A stretch of 10,928 bases of DNA from PNKC01 sp039917655 (GTDB lineage Bacteria; Chloroflexota; Dehalococcoidia; Tepidiformales; Tepidiformaceae), in NCBI GenBank assembly GCA_039917655.1, contig JBDSJC010000173.1, positions 1 to 10,928 of the forward strand. The letters are read 5' to 3'. The position numbers and the translations under genes were made by a program. Below, piece by piece: positions 6,358-10,928 of this stretch (its first letter is position 1; the number at the start of each line of letters is the position of its first letter). The notes under the pieces were generated by a model. The model saw only the letters and a list, made by a program, of their open reading frames with translations, was not told where the DNA came from and searched no databases.

Positions 6358-7632
6358 CTACTGGCCGCCGCTTGGCACGGCAACAGGTTCGATCACGATG
6401 CGTGGCTTGCGGTCGGCGGCGACCGATTCGGTGCGCCCCAGGAGTTGGAGCGAGAGCACCAGCAGCACGACGACCGCCCCTTGCAGCATCAGCGTCTCCT
6501 GGATGCCGATATGATCAGCGAGGATGCCGATCGGCAAGGCCACCAGCCCAAAGAGGCTCCAGCTAAGCATGGAGATGGACTGCACGCGCCCGTGAAAGTC
6601 TGGGTCCGTGTACGACATGGTGAGCGAGTTGTTGAGCGACTGAAAGGCGCTCGCGAGGGCGCCGACGAAGACCATCGCCACGAGCCCCATCCAGAGGTTC
6701 GAGGCGAATCCGAGGACAATGACGGAGACCCCGAAGGCGAGTGCGAGCAGTGGTTGGGAGGCCCAGGCGCGGCGGTGGCCGGCCCAGGTGGCCACGCCGA
6801 TCGTCGCCACGACGGCGCCGATTGCGCCGACCGACGACAACGCCCCAAGTCCGCCTGAGCCGCTGTGGAAGACGTCCTTTGCCACCGACGGCAAGAACGA
6901 TTGGTACGGGAAGCCGATCATCACGACCGAAAACGAGGTGAGGATGAGCAGGAGGATCGATGGACGGCTGCGCACGTAGCGCAGCCCTTCGATCATGTCG
7001 GCCAGAGGGGACGGGCGATCAGTGCGGCGGGGGTTGCCGCGGGGCAAACGGAGCATGGTCACCGTGGCGAGCACGAAGCCGGCCGTTGTCACGTAGTAGA
7101 CTCCCGCGATGCCGATAAGCGGGATCGCGATCATTGCGCCCGCGATCGAGGGGCCAATGACGCGCGTGCTGTTCATGCTCAACTGCTGAAGGACGACGGC
7201 GTTGCCGACCGCATCCTTCCCAACGAGGTCACTGATGAACGCCTGGCGCGCCGGCCCGATGAACGAGAACCCCGCGCCCTGCACCACCCCGGCGACGATC
7301 AGCATCCAGTACTCAACGGCGCCGAGTTCGATCATCGTGGCGAGCCACGCCGAGTTGACGGCGATAACCACCTGGCAGACCACGAGCAGGTTTCGCTTGG
7401 GCAGGCGGTCCGCCAGCACACCTCCCCAGAGTCCGAGGAGCAGTTGCGGCACACCGAAGGCGAGCATCACGCCGCCGAGTGCGCTGTTCTTACCGGTTAG
7501 GTCGTAGGCGAGATATCCGCGGGCGATGACTTGCATTTGCATGCCGAGGAACGAAAAGAGCGTCCCGAGCCAGAGCACGCGGAACTGCTTCTCTTCGAGC
7601 GAGTAAAACGTCCGGCGGAAGTAGGAGCGCAA
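6358..7632 (-). CDS. MFS transporter, enterobactin-exporter (EntS / MFS_3) type
   Basis: This is a 424-residue polytopic membrane protein with about 12 hydrophobic segments. The MFS loop 2-3 signature GGVLADRLPKRN is at 70-81. The half-way cytoplasmic loop is seen around 200-225 (RLPRGNPRRTDRPS), and a DFHGRVQSISML segment corresponds to the repeat of the signature region in the second half. The overall pattern matches drug or siderophore exporters of the MFS_3/EntS group, driven by proton exchange. The start is TTG 7632: TAA lies in frame 15 nt upstream and GAAGGT provides a weak ribosome site. The next in-frame Met would cut off part of helix 1. The substrate is not known. The coding strand faces lepB. 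Confidence 0.9.
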   Translation of the reverse strand: MRSYFRRTFYSLEEKQFRVLWLGTLFSFLGMQMQVIARGYLAYDLTGKNSALGGVMLAFGVPQLLLGLWGGVLADRLPKRNLLVVCQVVIAVNSAWLATMIELGAVEYWMLIVAGVVQGAGFSFIGPARQAFISDLVGKDAVGNAVVLQQLSMNSTRVIGPSIAGAMIAIPLIGIAGVYYVTTAGFVLATVTMLRLPRGNPRRTDRPSPLADMIEGLRYVRSRPSILLLILTSFSVVMIGFPYQSFLPSVAKDVFHSGSGGLGALSSVGAIGAVVATIGVATWAGHRRAWASQPLLALAFGVSVIVLGFASNLWMGLVAMVFVGALASAFQSLNNSLTMSYTDPDFHGRVQSISMLSWSLFGLVALPIGILADHIGIQETLMLQGAVVVLLVLSLQLLGRTESVAADRKPRIVIEPVAVPSGGQ

Positions 7633-8003
7633 CGCCTTACCTTCACGTTAGGGTTGGCATTACCCTACCCCGCGCCGCGAATCGAGGGAAGGGGCGGTCC
7701 TCGTTCAAGGCCTCCGCCATCAACCTGGATCGCTTTGACGACGAAGGGAGCGCGGGCAATGAGGTCCTCGAGCGACCGGCTGGCGAGCCCGGCCGTAGAG
7801 TGCAACAGGGAGGGCCTCCGGGACGGGCGTGGATTAGACACCAGCATCCAAACGGAGCCTTCCCCTCCGACTGTTTCTCAGCCGTCCCTTGGCCACTCGA
7901 TCCTCCGTATCCCCTGTGCGGAATCCAATTGCCTACACAGTTACCTGACTGTCCCGCAGGTTTCTGAACTTGATCAGGGCGGCTGACTTGCCAGTGCCCC
8001 CGC
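7633..8003. other. non-coding gap between MFS transporter and murJ
   Basis: Apart from the short transposase remnant at 7710-7799, I see no gene here. Open frames on both strands lack coding character or ribosome sites. MurJ transcription would run into this region, but no T-tailed hairpin is evident. Confidence 0.6.
7710..7799 (-). pseudogene. remnant of integrase-core (rve, IS481/IS3-like) transposase
   Basis: On the minus strand about 30 codons read STAGLASRSLEDLIARAPF followed by VVKAIQVDGGG. This resembles the part of the DDE integrase core that leads to the second catalytic Asp, usually VKAIQVDGGSEF, where the Asp is followed by a Gly or Asn and then SEF. Here the SEF is lost (GGLE), and no earlier or later catalytic segments are found in the nearby frames. 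It is a small decayed scrap of an insertion sequence. No terminal inverted repeats are visible. Confidence 0.55.
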
Positions 8004-9635
8004 CTACAACGGCGCCACAAACTCCTCCGGCGTGGCCCCTCCCCCTCGCCTGAACCGCGAGGTCACCCGGCGGGTCGCCTCGCGCAATTCCTCCACGCCC
8101 AGCCAGTTCGCCATGCCCGCGTAGACCGCCGCGCCAGCAACCGCGCCAGCGACGGCGATCACCACCTCGTTCAGGCGGCCTCCAGAATCGACCGCGCCAA
8201 GGCCCAGCGTGAGGAAGAGCGCCATCACGGCGCCGCAGATTGCGAACCGCGCGATCGCGGCGAGGTCAGCCGCGGCGCTCGCCCCCGTTCGTTGCAGATA
8301 GAAGACGTAGAGCATGACCCACTCCAGCCAGGAGGACGCGGACACCGCGAACGCCAGGCCTCGGAGTTCGTAACGCTGCCACAAGACCGCACTGAGGAAG
8401 AAGTTCAAGGCGACCGCCATCACCGCGAGGACCACGGGCGTACGCGTATCGCCGAGGGCGTAGAACCCCCGGCTGTGGATTTCGATGCCGGCCTGCGGGA
8501 GGATCCCAAGACAGTAGAACCCCAGGGCAGAAGCGGTGATCGCGGCGTCCGCCGAACTGAACTCGCCGCGTTGCAGGAGCACCACGGTCGCCGGGAATCG
8601 GAGGAGCGCCAGTCCGAGCGCCGCCGGGATGGTGAGGAACATGATTACCCGCAGCACCCGCGAAATCGTTTCGGTCAGCGCGGCCATGTCCTCCTCGGCG
8701 GCGTGACCCGCCAGCCTCGGGAAGACCGCCGTCGAAAGTGCGATGCCAAATAGCGCGAGCGGCAGCCCCGCCAGCAGCCACGCGTAGTTCAGGTTCGAAA
8801 TCGCCGATGAACCGATCTTCGAACCGAAGTAGATGGTCACCAGGAAGTTCACCTGGGCAGCGGCAAGCCCCACCACTCTCGGCCCCATTAGCCGCGCCAC
8901 CTCCCGCGTCGCCGGGTCGCGAACGTCGAAGCTTGGCGAGTAGCGCATTCGCTCCTTGAACAGCCCTGGCAGCTGGATGGCAAGGTGTAGCGCAGCGCCG
9001 ATGACAACGCCAACGGCCAGCCCTTCGACTCCCCAGGGCCCGGAGAGCACGACCGCACCGAAGATGATCGCGATGTTGTACAGCATCGGGGCGAGCGCCG
9101 AGAGGAAGAACCGTTGCCGCCCGTTCAAGATGCCCGTCACCATCCCGCTGACCGAGAACAGCAACGGCGAAAGAAGCATCAGCCTCGTCAGCTTCACCGC
9201 CTTATCGGTCAGCTCCACGTTCCGGCCAACGTCGTCGCCCAGTCCCGGCGCGGTGAGGGGCACCAGGTAGGGCGCGAGGACAAAGGCAACCAGGCAGAGC
9301 ACGGCGGTGGCTGCGGCGACCAGGTTGAGTACGGTGCTCGCCAGCCGCCAGGCGGGGTCGTCGCCATCGCGCCGCGCGATCCGGGCGAACACCGGGATAA
9401 ACGCACTGCCCAGCGTGGCCCCCGCCAGGACCTGGAAAATCAGGTCCGGGATGCGAAAAGCGACGTTGTAGGCATCGAGTTCTGGCGAAGCGCCGAAGGC
9501 CCCCGCGATCGCCACCGTCCGCAGCACCCCCAGCAAACGCGAACCCAGGAAACCGAACGCCACGATTGCGGCAGCGATGGCGAGACCGCTGCTAACGGAA
9601 GCTGGACGCGCCGTCTCTGTCGTTCGTCCGGTCAT
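8004..9635 (-). CDS. murJ: lipid II flippase MurJ (MviN family)
   Basis: This 543-residue polytopic protein of the MATE/MOP superfamily moves lipid-linked peptidoglycan precursor across the cytoplasmic membrane. The N-terminal signature FGFLGSRLLGVLRT (27-40) and DAYNVAFRIPDLIFQVLAGA (54-73) with SAFIPVFAR (77-85) are typical MurJ, including the conserved Arg residues at 33, 39 and 61. The core repeats RQR-type charged loops and about 14 hydrophobic segments; a short charged C-terminal tail ends in GGGATPEEFVAPL. Length is normal. ATG 9635 has no Shine-Dalgarno, so a leaderless or weakly initiated message is possible. It is transcribed away from the cupredoxin gene, from a shared 183-bp region. 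Its presence implies peptidoglycan synthesis in this organism. Confidence 0.93.
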   Translation of the reverse strand: MTGRTTETARPASVSSGLAIAAAIVAFGFLGSRLLGVLRTVAIAGAFGASPELDAYNVAFRIPDLIFQVLAGATLGSAFIPVFARIARRDGDDPAWRLASTVLNLVAAATAVLCLVAFVLAPYLVPLTAPGLGDDVGRNVELTDKAVKLTRLMLLSPLLFSVSGMVTGILNGRQRFFLSALAPMLYNIAIIFGAVVLSGPWGVEGLAVGVVIGAALHLAIQLPGLFKERMRYSPSFDVRDPATREVARLMGPRVVGLAAAQVNFLVTIYFGSKIGSSAISNLNYAWLLAGLPLALFGIALSTAVFPRLAGHAAEEDMAALTETISRVLRVIMFLTIPAALGLALLRFPATVVLLQRGEFSSADAAITASALGFYCLGILPQAGIEIHSRGFYALGDTRTPVVLAVMAVALNFFLSAVLWQRYELRGLAFAVSASSWLEWVMLYVFYLQRTGASAAADLAAIARFAICGAVMALFLTLGLGAVDSGGRLNEVVIAVAGAVAGAAVYAGMANWLGVEELREATRRVTSRFRRGGGATPEEFVAPL

Positions 9636-9726
9636 TGGCGGTCATCGTAAGCGGTGGCGTTACTCCGGTCGTACGAGCGGTGAACCAGGCGTTTGTTTTC
9701 GAATTCTTTACGTTAGAGGGCCAAAA

Positions 9727-9822
9727 ATGACCCGCGCGGAGGCAGCTTCAAACCTCAAGCGCGAGTATGGTGACCAATCAGAGAGACCTTTAGTACCCAA
9801 AGTAGGAGAGAGAATTCCATGA
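9727..9822 (+). CDS. possible 31-codon leader ORF overlapping the cupredoxin gene start
   Basis: ATG 9727 opens a 31-codon frame (MTRAEAASNLKREYG...) whose TGA shares bases with the ATG at 9819 (ATGA). A purine-rich GAGGG lies about 8 nt before the ATG. The short frame covers most of the untranslated leader and the downstream ribosome site, so it could couple or tune translation. It may equally be chance; no homologue is recognised. Confidence 0.25.
   Translation: MTRAEAASNLKREYGDQSERPLVPKVGERIP
9804..9810 (+). promoter_or_regulatory. ribosome binding site AGGAGAG of the cupredoxin-CHRD gene
   Basis: AGGAGAG ends 8 nt before ATG 9819 and fixes the start, which also gives a complete signal peptide. 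I see no convincing -35/-10 pair further upstream in the shared 9636-9818 region. Confidence 0.65.
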
Positions 9823-10925
9823 CCCTAACGAACCACAAGCCCGGCTTCGGCCGGGCCGCCGCCATCCTGGCGACGATCTGCATATCCGCCGCCTTCTTTA
9901 TGGCTGGTAGTCAGGCGCAGGCGGCCAACGCGGCCGTCGCCATCACGAACTTCGCCTTCACACCGGCCGCCCTATCGGTGTCCGTCGGCGACACCGTGAC
10001 GTGGACCAACAACGGCGCGTCAGCGCACACCGTCACCTCGGACGCAAGCGGCACGACGCTCGCCAGCGGCAACATCCCCGCCGCCGGCACGTATGCCAAA
10101 ACCTTCACCGCCGCCGGGACGTTCGCATATCATTGCGAGTACCACGCGTCCATGCTGGCCACGGTAACGGTCACCGCCGCAGCGACACCGACAGCGTCAG
10201 CTACCGCCACGGCGACAGCTACCACGACAGCTGCCACCACGACGACGGCCACAGCAACCGCCACGACGACGGCCACGGCTACCGCCACCGCCACCCCGAC
10301 GTCTGCGCCGACGACGGCTCCGACCGCGGCGCCCACGGCCGCCGGCCCTCAGTCGCCCCTCCAGCCAGACACGGCGCCAATCAACCTCGTCCTTCGCGGC
10401 TCGAACGAAGTGCCTCCAGTGACCACTGGCGTGGCCTCGGGTACGTTCCGCGCAACGCCCAGCGGTTCGTCGCTCGGCTTCACATTGACGGCCTCAGGCG
10501 CTGGTATGACCGCAGCCCACATTCATCTCGGCGCGGCCGGGAGCAACGGGCCGGTGATCGTCTTCCTCTACGGCCCGAACGCGGCCGGCACGAACGCCAT
10601 CACCCAGAGCGGCACGATTACTGCCGCTGACTTTATCGGCCCAATGGCCGGCAAGACATGGGCCGATTTCACCGCGGCTCTCAACTCGGGTCAGCTCTAC
10701 GTCAACGTCCACTCGATTGCGAATCCGGGCGGCGAGATTCGCGTGCAAATCCCCGGAACCGCACCGGCGCCGGGCGCAGGCACGGCGCCGGGCGCACCAA
10801 AGACCGGTAACACCCCTGTGGCAAGCAGTGACAGCGGCTCGATGCTGCTGTTCGCGGCCCTCGGCATCGCCGGGTTCATCATCCTCAGCGCTGGCAGCGC
10901 GATCGCCCTCCGCCGCCGCGACTAA
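9819..10925 (+). CDS. exported cupredoxin-CHRD protein with C-terminal sorting-signal-like anchor
   Basis: This 368-residue protein opens with a signal peptide: basic start, hydrophobic core about 12-30, likely cleavage after AQA at 33-35. Residues 38-118 form a plastocyanin-like cupredoxin. Its type 1 copper ligands His70 (SAHTV), Cys106, His109 and Met112 (HCEYHASM) are all present, with spacing as in amicyanin/plastocyanin. A T/A/P-rich linker runs over 118-183. Residues 187-311 are a CHRD domain (NEVPP, AAHIHLG, LYVNVHSIANPGGEIRVQI). Then come a Pro/Gly stretch, APKTGN at 326-331, a membrane helix at about 342-363, and an RRRD tail. It is probably a surface-held electron-transfer or copper-binding protein. 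The partner is unknown. Start is set by AGGAGAG. Confidence 0.9.
   Translation: MTLTNHKPGFGRAAAILATICISAAFFMAGSQAQAANAAVAITNFAFTPAALSVSVGDTVTWTNNGASAHTVTSDASGTTLASGNIPAAGTYAKTFTAAGTFAYHCEYHASMLATVTVTAAATPTASATATATATTTAATTTTATATATTTATATATATPTSAPTTAPTAAPTAAGPQSPLQPDTAPINLVLRGSNEVPPVTTGVASGTFRATPSGSSLGFTLTASGAGMTAAHIHLGAAGSNGPVIVFLYGPNAAGTNAITQSGTITAADFIGPMAGKTWADFTAALNSGQLYVNVHSIANPGGEIRVQIPGTAPAPGAGTAPGAPKTGNTPVASSDSGSMLLFAALGIAGFIILSAGSAIALRRRD
10170..10343 (+). repeat. low-complexity Thr/Ala/Pro linker-coding repeat
   Basis: Short units based on GCNACN codons (Thr-Ala) are repeated imperfectly and code the linker between the cupredoxin and CHRD domains. The region is prone to replication slippage, so linker length may differ between strains. 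On the opposite strand it gives a false Ala/Val-rich frame. Confidence 0.75.
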
Positions 10926-10928
10926 CCT

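Noticed and set aside
7790..7880. GGGACGGGC / AGGGAGGGCC segment considered as a T-box or other leader RNA
   Set aside because: There is no T-box motif pair, no T-tailed terminator and no amino-acid gene downstream.
7643..8020. 125-codon minus-strand frame and a 151-codon plus-strand frame across the murJ-MFS gap
   Set aside because: Both have unusual composition, lack ribosome sites and overlap known gene ends. Only the small integrase-core scrap has recognisable content.
10130..10336. Ala/Val-rich minus-strand frame
   Set aside because: It is the antisense reading of the Thr/Ala linker repeat.

Overview
This is a GC-rich window (a sampled stretch of the enoyl-CoA hydratase-like gene counts to 43 of 60 bases G+C) with the style of a Chloroflexota genome. 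The clues are surface proteins with long Thr/Pro/Ala linkers, GTG and TTG starts, and a mix of housekeeping envelope genes and lone metabolic genes. The phylum is an inference; there is no rRNA or ribosomal protein to fix it. I see no tRNA, CRISPR array or intact mobile element.

Left block, 1-4306, all on the minus strand. Read 5' to 3' it holds: (i) a secreted or anchored class A beta-lactamase-fold protein whose SxxK motif reads CxxN; (ii) a small P-loop kinase, AT-richer than its neighbours (48% G+C over 2761-3000) and probably acquired; (iii) a small, apparently frame-shifted ORF; (iv) a large membrane protein with an FHA-like domain, Ig-like repeats, one transmembrane helix and a C39-like cysteine peptidase, running off the left edge. 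Item (iv) appears only as a minus-strand frame open across the first 2270 bases, so it is easily missed. Two of these proteins show substitutions at normally diagnostic positions. The beta-lactamase-like protein lacks the Ser/Lys pair, and the FHA domain lacks the Ser-Arg and Asn that usually grip phosphothreonine. The C39 Cys/His/Asn set looks intact.

Spacer 4307-4663 holds three repeat structures: a spaced direct repeat next to the GTG start, a 7-bp tandem repeat, and an imperfect inverted repeat of the widespread TTCGACAAGCTC / GAGCTTGTCGAA kind.

Middle block, plus strand: an enoyl-CoA hydratase/isomerase family protein lacking both hydratase glutamates, then type I signal peptidase (lepB). 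A convergent minus-strand MFS exporter follows. The 370-base gap 7633-8003 holds a short remnant of an integrase-core transposase.

Right block: murJ (lipid II flippase) on the minus strand. It is divergent from a plus-strand exported protein made of a signal peptide, a cupredoxin with a full type 1 copper site, a T/A-rich linker, a CHRD domain, an APKTG motif, a membrane helix and an Arg tail, which resembles a sortase-type sorting signal. Signal peptidase I in the same window would be expected to process exported proteins of this kind. MurJ and LepB are general envelope functions and need not be linked to the accessory genes around them.
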